Below, piece after piece: positions 10,210 to 21,537 of a DNA stretch of 64,000 nt. Position 1 is the stretch's first letter; every line of letters begins with the position of its first letter. Origin of the DNA: Ixodes scapularis (taxonomy: Eukaryota > Arthropoda > Arachnida > Ixodida > Ixodidae); the NCBI RefSeq assembly GCF_016920785.2, contig NW_024609857.1:70058252-70122251 (forward strand). The letters run 5' to 3'. The notes below the pieces were generated by a model that had not been told where the DNA came from, ran no database searches, and was given only the letters and a program-made list of their open reading frames with translations. The translations under genes were made by a program, and so were the position numbers.

Positions 10210-13200
10210 CTATCGAGCGTAGTACGGCTTCAGTCGCACGACGTGGACGACTTCCGGTCGTGGAGGGCGCCGTGACGAAGTCCGTGTTCCGTCGGGCATC
10301 ACATCGTAGTTCAGATCCCCGAGTCGACGAAGCACTTTGTAGGGTCCAAAGTATCGTTTCAGCAATTTCTCACTGAGGCCGCGGCGACGGATGGGCGTCC
10401 ATACCCACACCCTATCTCCGGGCTGGAAGTGGACGTCCCTGCGACGAAGGTTGTAGCGGCCGGCGTCGACGCGTTGCTGGTCTTGAATCAATAGTCGGGC
10501 GAGCTGGCGAACTTCTTCGGCGCGTTGAGCAACCGCCTGGGCGTCGTCGCTTTCGTTGTCAGATGGCTCATGGGGCAGCATGGCGTCTAGCATGGTCGTT
10601 ACCTTCCGACCATGTACCAGCTGGAAAGGGGTGAATCCAGTGGTCTCTTGAACCGCCGTATGGTAGGCGAGCGTGACGTAGGGCAGCACCTTGTCCCACG
10701 TCTTCTGCTCTACGTCGACGTACATAGAGATCATATCGGCGATTGTCTTGTTGAGTCGCTCCGTCAGCCCGTTGGTCTGCGGTTGGTACGCAGTTGTACG
10801 ACGATGGCTGGTGTGACTGAGTCGGAGGATTTCTTGGGTCAGTTGTGCCATGAACGATGATCCGCAATCTGTAATCAGAACTTCTGGAGCGCCGTGCCGG
10901 AGGACGATGGACTCAATGAAATACTTGGCAACTTCCACAGCAGTCCCCGAAGGAAGAGCTTTCGTTTCGGTGTACCGCGTGAGATAATCTGTGGCGACGA
11001 TGATCCAGCGGTTCCCCGACGTCGAAGGCGGAAAAGGACCAAGTAGATCCATTCCGATCTGCTGAAAGGGTGCAGTTGGAGGAGAAATAGGCTGCAGGAG
11101 TCCGGCCGGCCTCGTCGGAGGTTTTTTGCGTCGCTGGCACTCGTGGCATGATCGTGTGTACAGGTGGACGTTCTTGGGGAGCTTGGGCCAATAATACTTT
11201 TCACGAATACGGGCCAGTGTCCGGCTGTATCCAAGGTGTCCGGACGTCGGGTCGTCGTGACATGCTTGAAAGATCTCCCCTCGAAGGTCGGTCGGGATTA
11301 CCAGCAGCCACGGCGAGTTGTTGTCCCCGAAGTTCTCTTTGTAGAGTACACCTTGTCGAATGGCGAAGGTCGGCACGGCTCGTGAGAAAACACGGGGTAC
11401 GGTACCGCCGCGCCCTTCCAGGTGCTCGATTAAGGCTCGCAGCTCCGGATCATCTCGTTGACGTCGTTCCATGTCATGGGTGTTCACTGCCCCTAGAAAG
11501 CACTCGTCATCATCGTCGTCGCTGCTGCCGGAAGGTGTTTCGACAGGGGCCCTGGACAGGCAGTCAGCGTCGCTGTGCTTGCGTCCTGACTTGTAAACCA
11601 CAGTCAAGTTGAACTCTTGTAGCCGGAGGCTCCATTGAGCGAGGCGTCCTGACGGGTCCTTGAGGTTCGCAAGCCAGCAGAGCGAGTGGTGGTCCGTGAC
11701 TACGCGGAACGGGCTTCCGTACAAGTACGGACGAAACTTCGTGATTGCCCAGTCGACCGCAAGGCATTCTTTCTCAGTCGTGGAGTAATTTCTCTCTGCC
11801 TTGGACAGTGTCCGACTTGCGTAGGCGATGACTCGTTCGGTGCCTTCTTGTACTTGAACTAGTACCGCGCCAAGTCCTGCGTTACTTGCGTCAGTGTGAA
11901 TCTCGGTGTCCGCATCCTGATCGAAATGTCCAAGAACCGGAGGCGTCTGGAGTCGTCGCTTCAGCTCGTCGAATGCCTGCTGCTGTTCCTCGGCCCATTC
12001 GAACCTCTCGGCGTCCTTCGTGAGGTTTGTGAGCGGTGCGGAAATCCGTGCGAAATCCCGAACGAAGCGACGATAGTAGGCGCAAAGTCCAAAGAATCTT
12101 CGCACGGCCTTTTTGTCTGTCGGCGCTGGAAATAACGCGACGGCGCGAGTCTTCTCAGGGTCTGGGCGCACGCCTTCGTTGCTAACCACGTGACCTAGAA
12201 ACTTCAGTTCGTCATAGGCGAACCGACACTTTGACGGCTTGAGGGTGAGTCCAGCGGTCCGTATGGCTTGAAGAACAGCTCGGAGTCGTCACAAGTGCTC
12301 GTCGAAGTCGCTGGAAAACACCACGACGTCATCGAGGTAGACCAGACAGCTCTGCCACTTTAGTCCTGCCAGTACGGTGTCCATAACACGCTGGAAAGTT
12401 GCTGGTGCCGCACATAGTCCGAAGGGCATTACCTTGAACTCGTACAGCCCATCCGGCGTGACGAAAGCTGTCTTCTCTCGGTCCCGTTCGTCGACTTCGA
12501 TCTGCCAGTAGCCGCTCTTCAGATCCATTGATGAGAAGTATCGAGAGTGGCGCAGCCGGTCTAAAGTGTCGTCGATTCGGGGGAGGGGGTAGACGTCTTT
12601 CTTCGTCACTGCGTTCAGCTGCCGGTAGTCCACGCAGAACCGAAGCGTTCCGTCCTTCTTCTTAACCAGTACGACTGGAGAGGCCCACGGACTGCTTGAT
12701 GGCTGGATTATGTCGTCGTTCAGCATCTCTTGAACTTGCTCCTGGATCACCTCACTTTCTTTAACGGAGACTCTGTACGGTGATCGATGCACAGGGCGCG
12801 TGTCGTCCTCGGTAATGATGCGGTGCTTCGCAACGGCTGTTTGGCGTGCCTTCGACGACGTCGCAAAGCAGTCACGGTATTCGGCGAGGAGGTTAATCAG
12901 CTGCCGTCGTTTCGGGTCCGGAAGCTTAGGGTCGATGTCGAGTTGCGCTGGCGACGTACCGTCTTGCTGAGGTGGCGAGGATTCATCAGTAATGGCGGCG
13001 ATTTCGGTGGAGTTTCGGAGATCCTCGACGTGGCCAGCGGCTGCACCTTTTGTGAGGTGTTGCGTTTCGTTCCGGAAGTTCGTCACGAGGACCACAGTGC
13101 GGCCATCCTGAAGTTCAGCTACTCCTCGTGCGACGTCTATTCCTCTTCCCAGAAGCAACTGGAGGTTACCTTCCAAAAGAACTTCGCTACCGGTAGCTGC

Positions 13201-13770
13201 ATCGGTCACGACGGGTACGACAACACTTGATCGCGGCGGCAGCTTCACGTGGTCGGCAGCGTTTCGGACGGCGGCTGACGCAGTTTGGAGTTTCTCTGAA
13301 GGCGGAACAGGTGTCCGCAGCGTCAATCTGTTTTCTCCAAGGTCGATGACGGCGCCGTATTCACACAAAAAGTCCATGCCGAGAATGACGTCTCTGGAAC
13401 AGTCTTGTAGAATGACGAATTTCACAGGACACGTCTCGCCGTGAATTTCGACGCGAGCGGTGCACCTTCCGACAGGCGTGATGAGGTGTCCTCCGGCGGT
13501 TCGTATCTGCGGTCCATCCCACGGCGTCGTGACTTTTCGAAGGTGGCGAGAGAGCCTCCCACTCAATACTGAGTAGTCTGCCCCGGTGTCAACGAGTGCC
13601 GATGCGTTTTGGCCATCGATAACAACGTTTGGGTTGTTGGACACCGTTGCAGGCGCGTCGCTGCAATGCGGGGCGTCGAGAGAGCGGGAGCGCTCCGGCG
13701 TTCTTGGAGGCTGTTTGCTTCCGTCGTTTTCGGCAACGTCACCTCCAGGCGTTGCCGCACTCAGTTTTCC
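10210..13770 (-). pseudogene. pol: Gypsy pol: protease, RT, RNase H, integrase (one in-frame stop)
   Basis: A single minus-strand frame of 1187 codons, in the -1 frame to gag, beginning at the gag stop. Domains in order: aspartic protease with ALVDTGADYSVLSG; RT with LRFCVDYRQLN, FSSMDLKSGYWQI and the catalytic YLDDVVVFS; RNase H with HTDASNAGLGAVL; integrase zinc finger (H..H..C-HEC), core D in GMDLLGPF, D in TDCGSSF and E in GLTERLNK; then KYFGPYKVL, a GPY/F module. The only break is TGA at 12289-12291, shortly after YLDD, where an Arg CGA codon would fit by a single transition. Pol reads clean through both sides. This copy cannot make full Pol without readthrough. Pol copies and integrates the element. 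Confidence 0.93.
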
Positions 13771-15149
13771 CGACGACGCAGGGGAGACAGGCTCTCTCGG
13801 CGGGATCGTGGTGCTGGGGAGGCTGAACGTCGTGGCGATGGGGAGCGGGCTTCACGGCGGAGAGACGACACTGGGGAGGGCGAACCTCGGAGGTACTCCT
13901 CGATGTCGCGAGGGCGTTCGCCATACCTCGGGCGTGGGTCGTTCGGGTGGAACCCACGCAGACCCATTTGCCGGTAGGGACAACGACGGTAGATATGGTC
14001 GGCCTCCCCGCAGTGGTAGCAGATGGGTCGTCGATCCGCTGTCCTCCACACGTCGGTTTTCCTTGGCGCCTGTTGTTTTCGGCGGTCGTACTGACGTACT
14101 TCGTCGTTGCGTCGGGGGCACGCCTGCGTTGATGGGTCTCGTCGTGGCGCCACCGGGTAGTGTTGAGCAGTTGGCGACGGTCCTCGGGCCACTGCGGCGT
14201 AGGTCAGCGTCGGCTCATCGGCTGCGGCCACGCTGGCAGGAGTCTCCGGTTGAACTGCGCGCTGAACTTCTTCGCGCACCACTTCGGCTATCGACAGCGA
14301 AGCCGGCTGGTTGGCAGCAGGCAGCAGCTTCCTGAGTTCTTCCCGGACGACGCCCCGGATGATGTCGCGGATGTCCGGGATGCTGCAGCTGGACGGCGAG
14401 AGGGCAGCGAAGCCGGGAAGTCTCTGGTAGTGTGAGGCCCGTGCGTGAAGGGCACGTTCGATGTTGGCGGCCTCAGTAATGAAACCCTGGGCAGTCGTAG
14501 GCGGGCTCCGCACGAGGCCCCCGAAGATGTTTTCTTTGACGCCGCGCATTAGGACCCGCAACGTTTTCTCTTCGGGAGCGTTTGGGTCGGCGCGGTTCAT
14601 GAGGCGGAGAACGTCTTCGACGAAGCTTGTGACGCTCTCGTTTGGCCCTTGGTGTCTTGCTTGGAGGAGTTCTTCGGCACGCTGTCGTCGCTGCTGGTTG
14701 GCAAAGGTGCGTCGCAGCTCGGCCTGGAACTCTTCCCACGTCGAAATCGACGCTTCGTGGTTCTCGAACCAGGTGTGCGCCGTGCCTTCCAGAGCGAAGT
14801 AGACGTTGTGAAGGCACTGCTCTGGTGTCCACTGGTTATGGCGGGCCACTCGCTCGTAATGCTGTAGCCAATCCTCCACATCCTCATGGGCCTCACCATG
14901 GAACGGCGTCGGGTTGCGTGGGGCGACGCGCATGAAGACGACGGATGGAGCGGTCGAGGTCTGCGGCGACTGGTTGTTCATCGTCGTCCTGTTTGACTGC
15001 ACGGTCCTGGGTGGCAAAGGTCCAAATTCCGGGTGTAGGCCTTGAATGCGGCGACTTAATCGAGTCTTGGTGGTGTCTTCGTCGGGTCTTCGGGGGCTTG
15101 CTCTCGGACTTGCACTGCGGGCCCTGGGAGGGGTACGCTGCATGGACAT
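13761..15149 (-). CDS. gag: Gypsy Gag polyprotein (capsid/nucleocapsid)
   Basis: 462 codons, intact. The ATG at 15149 lies six bases after the primer-binding site, and no earlier ATG is possible in the element RNA between LTR and gag. The central part matches retrotransposon Gag (EGTAHTWFENHEASISTWEE). The C-terminal third holds one CCHC zinc knuckle, CYHCGEADHIYRRC, followed by an Arg/Ser/Pro-rich tail ending LRRREN. Gag forms the particle and binds the element RNA. The last codons GAA AAC TGA form the probable frameshift site into pol. Confidence 0.92.
   Translation of the reverse strand: MSMQRTPPRARSASPRASPRRPDEDTTKTRLSRRIQGLHPEFGPLPPRTVQSNRTTMNNQSPQTSTAPSVVFMRVAPRNPTPFHGEAHEDVEDWLQHYERVARHNQWTPEQCLHNVYFALEGTAHTWFENHEASISTWEEFQAELRRTFANQQRRQRAEELLQARHQGPNESVTSFVEDVLRLMNRADPNAPEEKTLRVLMRGVKENIFGGLVRSPPTTAQGFITEAANIERALHARASHYQRLPGFAALSPSSCSIPDIRDIIRGVVREELRKLLPAANQPASLSIAEVVREEVQRAVQPETPASVAAADEPTLTYAAVARGPSPTAQHYPVAPRRDPSTQACPRRNDEVRQYDRRKQQAPRKTDVWRTADRRPICYHCGEADHIYRRCPYRQMGLRGFHPNDPRPRYGERPRDIEEYLRGSPSPVSSLRREARSPSPRRSASPAPRSRRESLSPLRRREN
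13764..13772 (-). promoter_or_regulatory. Probable -1 ribosomal frameshift site at the gag stop
   Basis: On the minus strand CGG GAA AAC is followed directly by the gag TGA. The pol frame is -1 and opens as GGA AAA CTG over the same bases. A-AAC is a usual slip for the A-site tRNA. The P-site GAA to GGA is not a full match, so the heptamer is non-canonical. The overlap itself is direct observation; slipping is inferred. Confidence 0.5.
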
Positions 15150-15155
15150 GCGTTA

Positions 15156-15171
15156 CCCAGCACCTCCACCA
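15156..15171 (-). other. Primer-binding site of the Gypsy element
   Basis: On the minus strand TGGTGGAGGTGCTGGG lies four or five bases after the 5' LTR. It begins TGG, the complement of a tRNA CCA end, as expected for minus-strand priming. I do not assign the tRNA. Confidence 0.7.
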
Positions 15172-15174
15172 AAA

Positions 15175-15591
15175 TATCACGGGTGGTGACCAAAAATAAC
15201 AAATAAACAGGAAGAAATGAACGTTTAATGTGGCGAACTTGTGCCAAAAATAAAAGAGTACAAAAGATAATAATAGAGCGTCGCGGGCGTCGAAGTCGGC
15301 GTGGCAGCAGAGTCGAACGCTGGGGCGAGACTGAACTCTGCTTGCCAGGCGGAGCCGCTTTTGTACACGCGTTGAGTTCTGGAGCATTCGATGTAGAAGG
15401 TTCGACGCGTAGAACATTCTAAACTCGAATCAGCTAGACGGTTCTCGAATTCACCAGAACATCTCATTACAGTGTCAACGAAATGCGTAGCCGCGGCCAG
15501 GAATCGAACCCTGGTCCTTCACGTGGGAGGCAAGCGCGATAACCGTTAGGCCACGCGCGCGTTGCCTGCTTGGCTAGCTGCGCGCGCGGCA
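15175..15591 (-). repeat. 5' LTR of the Gypsy element (417 bp)
   Basis: Uninterrupted LTR with about 15 differences from the other copy. On the minus strand it starts TGCCGCGCGCGC and, within its first 100 bases (U3), contains a tRNA-Gly-like block. No obvious TATA box was found. Confidence 0.9.
15490..15561 (-). other. tRNA-Gly-like block with Pol III A and B boxes inside the LTR
   Basis: On the minus strand the block has an exact A box (TGGCCTAACGG), an anticodon-like loop CTCCCAC (CCC, Gly-like) and an exact B box (GTTCGATTC). The T-arm has one extra base and the acceptor arms pair poorly, so it is a tRNA-derived sequence and not a working tRNA gene. The same block is in the other LTR (9663-9724 plus 10048-10073). 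Confidence 0.65.
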
Positions 15592-15771
15592 ATATGTAGA
15601 GGCACAGCTGAAAGTCCGCTTTTATTGCTGCTACACCCCGTTTCACATAAAGTCCAACAGCAGCCAAAGTTCCGATCTGAGGGAGCCAATCGAGCAATGC
15701 CGAAAGTCCATCATCGCGGCACTCGTCGTCTTTTGGCTTTTCGTACGACCGGCTGAACTACCAATCTCCAC

Positions 15772-15901
15772 TAGGGGGCTGAATGACGCATTGAGCGAAT
15801 AGGTATATGAAGTCACGGCAAGTAAGTCGTTTGCCTTTAGACAAACGGCTTACTTCCCTTGACTTCATACCTGTTCGCTCATTGCGCCATCCAGCCCCCT
15901 A
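15772..15901. mobile_element. 130-bp foldback MITE with TA ends
   Basis: The sequence from TAGGGGGCTGAATGACGC to its complement GCGCCATCCAGCCCCCTA is an almost complete palindrome with a short centre near GCCTTTAG. TA on both ends fits a Tc1/mariner-type target duplication. A related half-sequence (CCATCCAACCCCCTATTCG) occurs at about 16307-16326. Confidence 0.7.
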
Positions 15902-15902
15902 G

Positions 15903-17240
15903 AGGATATTGGAAATGAGCGCTTGACGGGCTTCTCAACTCTTCTGAGTGCTAGTGTGACCAGCGTCTAGGGTTGTGGATTTCTGCTTGTCATCTCAAGA
16001 GGGCCTCCATCTTACGCAGTAACAGCGCATGTAAACCCGAGTAGTCTCTTGGGAAGCCATTGGGTGTGAGAATTTTGAGATCCTACTTGATCCAGTGTGC
16101 ATATGTCCCACGTTCAAATGACTTGTTCTTCGGATATAATTCAAAACGGGATTATTAAAACCCACTCAAAAACAAATAACGATAATACAGCACAGAACAA
16201 AACATTCACTGAATGCACTGGGAAGCCCAGCAGACACCCGACTTCTAGGACCAGCATCGAACTTCCGGTGGCTTCGCTGGCGCAAGGCTCGGAGGGCAGC
16301 TATGTGCCATCCAACCCCCTATTCGCCCGTTGGCTGGGATCGGATTGGAAACAGAGTCGGCGTTGCGTTTGAAAAGACAATACACTTCATTCCACGTAAA
16401 TATCACGCCCGTAGGTTTGATTTCGGTTACATTTAGGAGATTCGGACGTCACCAATAGAAAAAGGGACTGAGAAGACGGCCTGTTTGTTTTTTTATTATT
16501 ATTTTGTTTAGCGCTTTCTTGGCTGCGGGCAATGGATACTACCGTCGACTTGGCCGAGGTACGTATTCGCTTGGCGAGCTCAGATCCCCGCAATAACAAG
16601 CTCCAAAATAGAAATCTAATCACCTGACAACTCCACTACAAGTCATCGATTCTTCAATTTTTTTATCGCCTCGTTCGCATTGTAAGAAAGGGTGAAGTAT
16701 TTTACCTGCACACGACCGACGATGCCGGATGCGTCTGACTATAGTGTCAGTATTAAGGCACTCCTGAAACAAAGCTATTGTGCGAAAACTTTATTATAAA
16801 AAATAAAATAAACGAGAGCACACAGCTGTTAGCGTCGCCGAAAATGTTTCCAAGTTGTTTATTCCTTCATTCCTATACGGAGTGGCGCCAACTGCATATT
16901 TCTGCTCGTGTTATGGGGACGCTACGACGGAATGTCGAGTAATTCGAAATGAAAAAAAAAAAAAAACACAAAAAACTCGTTAGTTTTGTTGCTTTGTGAT
17001 TTCCGAGAATTTAATGCCAGAGAGGTAAATAATGACACGTACCTGTTCAACAAAGTTTAGGTTTTGCACAACTCGATCGTTTCACTTTACGTCCGATTGC
17101 AAGCGACACCACGATCCTTCGGAGCCTATCAAGCAGCGCCAAAAAAGCGTATCGTCACGGACCGCGTTGTCTTTGTCTGTGAACGCGCTTCAGACATCTT
17201 TGCTTTATTTTCATAACCAACTCAGTCCTTTGACGTCACG
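15903..17240. other. Intergenic stretch, nothing recognised
   Basis: Short frames only, none with domain-like content. A-run at about 16951-16964. I see no RNA gene. Confidence 0.35.
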
Positions 17241-17371
17241 CAGCTGTGGTGGCGCTGCTGTCGGCACTGCGCATGCGCAGCCGCCTCTGGGGAATCTGGT
17301 TTCTGCGCACGCGCAATTTGCCCGCAGCCTGTGTGGGCAAACGCGGGCTTGTTTACAAACAGTGTGTTGGT
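17241..17371 (+). repeat. Dispersed repeat, copy 1 (GCGCATGCGC-rich)
   Basis: About 130 bases closely match 49977-50110, including ACTGCGCATGCGC, TTTCTGCGCA and TGTGGGCAAACGCGGGCTTG in the same order. Both copies are on the plus strand. The family is not identified. Confidence 0.65.
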
Positions 17372-17492
17372 CCAGATGTATGCTAATGTCTACAGACAGA
17401 TTTTGTGAGGCCAATGTGACAGGGAAGATGGCGCCTCAGAGAATGTCGGCAGACCGTCTATTGCACAATGTTTGAACAGTGTGACAAAACCG

Positions 17493-18615
17493 GGGCTGTG
17501 TTCCAAAATTTACTCGATCCGATTCCGGAGTAAAGGTTTCGTACCGTGGCGTTCCCAAACTTACTCCAGCTTACTCGATGACGTCAGAACTTGCGTTCCA
17601 GGAGCAGGTTGTTTACTCCGGAGTAATTACTCGCGCTACCCCCCTCGATCGGGGGGTAACGTCGGATCAAATCGAGTAAATACGCCACGTGATCTGTTCG
17701 TCGTCTGCGTTCTGCGCCGACAACCGCTAAGCTCGCTTGCTCCGTTGGTTTTGGTGGTCGACGTTCGAAATGACAAAGAATGAGATGCAGCATGTGTGGT
17801 TATTTCGATTTGCTGTTTTTAACGCACGAATTGACAGCATTACATTCAGACCGTGCACCTTCCCCGGAAAGGTATACATACTTGTTAATTTGTTATTATC
17901 AGGGTGCGAGTGTAAAGAGGAGCTTCTCCGCAGTCTCGTCCTCGGCGTTAAAGGGAATGCCGTATTCTGACGTTCAAGGATGAAAATGTTTGAATGCAGT
18001 AAATATAAGGTATTATTTTTGTTTCCTCCAGAGCCTGCGTAATGAGAGGATAACGCTTGCAAAGCAGTGAGGCGTCAAACATTTTATTGTATTCATATTC
18101 GCGTCAAAGCGAATGTAAGTTTCATATCATTCTTGAGAAAGCACCCCCGCGCTGTACCACTACACCGTGTGGAATCATTTTCTGCTAAACATGATCGGTG
18201 CCAATTAAGATGCGTGAAATATGTACGTTTAGGGCAATCGCGCTGATTAATAAAAACACATATTTTTTTATTTCTATCTGTAAGGAGTAAGTAATTTCTT
18301 TCATGATATAGAGCTCAAAAGGAGGTCGAGTAAAAAGGAGCTGATGGATCCACCTAAAAAAAAACACCGCGTCGTCATTAATATTATCGTCTCTTCGAGT
18401 GCTTTCGTCATGATCAAAAGGAACGTCTGCTATTGTCTGCCATCGCTGCTGTTTTCTTTTTGTCGTAGCCCAAGACGAAGCCAATCCCCATAGTATCCAG
18501 GCGATTATTGCGGCCGTTCCAAAATCGAGTCGCGGATCGTTTAATCGCGATGTCACGTGGTATTATCCGCTGACGTAGGCGGCAGGTTACTCGGGTAAGA
18601 TTTGGAACATAGCCC
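17493..18615. mobile_element. Harbinger-like non-autonomous DNA transposon
   Basis: The ends are inverted: GGGCTGTGTTCCAAAATTTA on the left, and GGGCTATGTTCCAAATCTTA read inward from the right, with pairing continuing into CTCGA/CCCGA. The GGGCTGTGTTCC start is typical of PIF/Harbinger elements. About 1.1 kb, without a transposase frame. No clean 3-bp target duplication is seen. Confidence 0.5.
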
Positions 18616-19516
18616 AAGTATAGCCAAGATGACGATTTTCGTCTCGACTCTTTGTCTCGCGCTTTGCATAAGGTTGCTAAATTTTCGGCAAAAACTGACA
18701 AAACTAAAGGATCTGATCATTTGTTTTTCTTATGCGTGTGTGCTATCTTATACCGTAAGCGCAGATTTCCTATTATAGCGTTGCTTCACTCAAAAGATAG
18801 GCACATGTTACGGATACTACACGTTCTCTCGTCGATGCGTTTAAACTGAAATTCAACTTGTCCGCTATCTGGCTTTGTGTCGTGGTACTCGAGATGGGAC
18901 CGCATACGAGGCGTCCTGAAAAGCAATATTTATCGTGTCATTTTTATAGGGGCCCCCCTTACAGAACCATAGACAATCTATAGTGGGATGAGCAGGAGCG
19001 CGCCAAATAAATTCCGCCAAGTAACCAGACACGGTACCTAATGGCTCAGCCTGCACCAACCAGTAAAGGCGGTAATTATTACTAGTAATATGGCATCAGC
19101 GCGACGTGCGGTTTGATAGCAGCCTCGTTCACACACCTGCAACAGACAAAGACCGAGAGAGACAAGACCGGTTTTTAAGCCTCTTGCGAAGGTGGAGGAC
19201 CGGATGCACCGCTGCGGAGGAGGTTGTCCGCCGTCGCAAGAGGCTGAAAATCCGGTGTTGTCTCTCTCGCTCGCCTTGCAATCATATGTAAGGGTATACC
19301 TTTCTTGCGGTTTCTACGTCTCTGGTGGTTCGGGCAAGCCAGCGGGTACGGAGAGAGTAATGTGCTATTTTTCAACGGACGACACGGAAGCCTCCTCGAC
19401 GTACGGCGCGACCAGCGGTGCCGAAAGCGCGCAATATGTGAAATCTTTGGTCCTGGGCTTACTACTGGTCAGAGCTGCTAAAAGCTTCTTTTAGTCTAAA
19501 TATATATTAAAAAAAA

Positions 19517-20180
19517 TGAAAGCCGTTTACAACTCCCTGTAACACCAAATCAGAGCGCAGCTCTTGAGGAGGAGGAGGGGAAGGTACGGAGAGGAGGCTA
19601 TGTACCTCCTCCTCTAATGCGCGCTTTCGATTTAGAAGAAATGTTTCCTCTAGATTTAGCGGGGAATTAGCGGGGAACTTTTTCCGCTAGATTTAGCGGG
19701 CAAATTTTCCGCTTATTTTAGCGGGGAAATTTTTTCCGCTAAACTTAACGGGGAAATTTTTCCGCTAGATTTAGTGGGGAAAATCTTCCGCTAAATTTAG
19801 CGGGGAAAATTCCCCGCTAAATTTGGTGGGGAAATATTTCCGCTCGATTTAGCGGAGAAATTTTTCCGATAAAGTTAGCGGAAAAATTTTTCCGCTAAAC
19901 TTAGCGGGAAATTTTTCTGATAGATTTAGCGAGAAAATATTCCGCTAAATTTAGCGGGGGCATCTTTTCCACTAGATTTAGCGGGGAAATGTTTCCGCTA
20001 GATTTAGCGGGGAAACTTTTCCGCTAAATTTAGCGGGGAAATTTTTCCGCTAGATCTAGCGGGGGAATTTTTCTGATAGATTTAGCCGGGAAAATTACCC
20101 AGAATGCACCGCGCGGTTACAGCGATAATGACGGCGACGCCGCTCAAGCCGGAAACGGGCGCCTAAGAGCTGCACTCTAA
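19517..20180 (+). mobile_element. Dispersed repeat family R, copy A, with minisatellite core
   Basis: The left part (GAAAGCCGTTTACAACTCC.. then AGAGCGCAGCTCTTGAGG) and the right part (GGAAACGGGCGCCTAAGAGC then TGCACTCT) recur in reverse orientation at 29526-30010. AGAGCGCAGCTCTT and AAGAGCTGCACTCT form a 14-bp imperfect terminal inverted repeat. The core differs between the copies. Confidence 0.6.
19645..20095. repeat. Minisatellite of ~26-bp palindromic units (AGCGGGGAAATTTTTCCGCT)
   Basis: About 17 tandem copies of a unit of about 26 bases. Each unit can fold on itself: AGCGGGGAAA pairs with TTTTTCCGCT. Copies vary by single bases (AGCGGGG/AGCGGAG, TTTTCC/TTCTGA). It forms the core of repeat copy A. 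Confidence 0.85.
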
Positions 20181-21086
20181 TATAAGTGGCACAAATCGTT
20201 TCAATTATTTATGAAAGTAGTTCTTGTTCAGTATTTTAGACCAGAAAAGGAACAAACGAACTTTATAAAGTACGGAAACAAGAAATGACCCATGGACATG
20301 CCCGCCTAAGGTGACCACCCGTCCCGCGACTCGCGGGACTGTCCCGCATTGTGGGGTCGTGTCCCGCGTCCCGCGAGAAATTCCTGAATCTTCAAAATGT
20401 CCCGCATTTCACACTCGTAAACTTCTCTCTGCAACTCATAGTGCTGGCGAACAACGGGGCACGGGGAAGCGTGGAGTTCACTGGTAACTGTGTGAATCGC
20501 AATGGTACGCCATTTTCTATCCAAACATTGCGGGAAGTGACCGTCGTTCTTGCCTGAGACCCGACGCGCATGCTCCGTTGTGCCCCTCCCCTTAGTGGCA
20601 AAATATTGTAAGAGAAAATTACTCGTTTATTGTTATTATTTTTATATCGCTGTATCAACGCGTAAGGGTTGCTGTGGATATATTTTTTTAAGACAGTCAC
20701 AGAAGGCAAAAGGAAAAAGAACACAATTTTGAATATTTGTGTAGGACCATGTTGATAAAAGTAAGCGTTGGCAGGAAATAATAACTCGAAAAAGATATAC
20801 TGTTTCTTAATATCATTTGGTGCATTGAGTGCTGCTGCAGTTGCGTTTTATGCTGTCAACTCCGACACATTTAATAACATATTTGGCACAAAACAATATA
20901 TCACTGGGAGTGAAAACTATTTCAGCTTAATACGCTCCGGGCGCTGGTGTTTTGAAAAAACCCGTGGCGCCATCTGTCCGTCGAAATAAAAACTATTGGT
21001 ATGTTACCGCGGTTACCGCCCTTCCCGACTGCTTTCGCGTTAGGCTTGCCAGGCGTAAAGTGCAGGCGTACCCGGCTGCTTTCGTT

Positions 21087-21537
21087 ATGTCGTCCGCAAC
21101 AACGCAGTCGAAAAAGCGCACTTCTGTTTATTGCTGTGTTTACGACTGCCACAACAGCTACGGAAACACAGCTGGGAAGCTCCCAGTGGTAGAGTTTTAC
21201 CGCTTTCCAGCAAAGCCGTACGAGGCAGAGCGTCGACGAAAATGGGTTGCAGCGGTGCGGCGCGTTGCGCGCCGCACCGCTGCAATTCATCTCCCCTAAC
21301 TAAGGAAACCTTCTTTTTTTTTTTTTTGTCGCTTCTCGGTTTTTTGTTTGCTCTCCATGATACAGAATTGTTTCTCGCTGGCACAGTTAGACACTGCATT
21401 TTTGTGTACAGCGGAGACGGAGACTCCTGGGAACCCGCGAATGGGCTGGCCAGGATTTGCAGCTGCCACTTCGTAGGAAACAAAAAAAGCTCCATCGCTC
21501 AGCACCCCGCTTACATCCCCACGATCTTCCCTTCGTC
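21087..21537 (+). pseudogene. THAP domain of a transposase, two parts
   Basis: From the ATG at 21087 the frame has YCCVYDCHNSY, FYRFPAKPYEAERRRKW and VAAVRR, the first half of a THAP C2CH zinc finger with its conserved Pro and Trp. At 21405-21537 a plus-strand frame gives ARICSCHFVGNKKS and HPAYIPTIFP, the second half (C-x2-H and the following Pro-rich part). An intron of about 140 bases may lie between, but the splice sites I can see (GTTGCG donor, TACAG acceptor) do not keep the frame. Probably broken. Confidence 0.6.

Larger units (their letters stand above)
9348..15591 (-). mobile_element. Ty3/Gypsy LTR retrotransposon, nearly complete
   Basis: Two LTRs flank gag and pol in order PBS-gag-PR-RT-RNaseH-IN-PPT, all on the minus strand. 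Length is about 6.24 kb, including a 323-base LINE tail inserted in the 3' LTR. Both sides carry ATAT (9344-9347 and 15592-15595), a probable 4-bp target duplication. The LTRs begin TGCC on the minus strand. Their far ends are GTGACG and GTGATA, each one step from an expected GTGACA. Integrase follows RNase H, as in Ty3/Gypsy, and the Pol end has a GPY/F-like module. There is no env. One stop codon in RT is the only coding lesion seen, and the LTRs differ at about 15 of 417 positions by eye, so the insertion is fairly recent. Confidence 0.93.

Noticed and set aside
15490..15561. Functional tRNA-Gly gene
   Set aside because: Acceptor arms do not pair and the T-arm has one extra base; only the A and B boxes are good.
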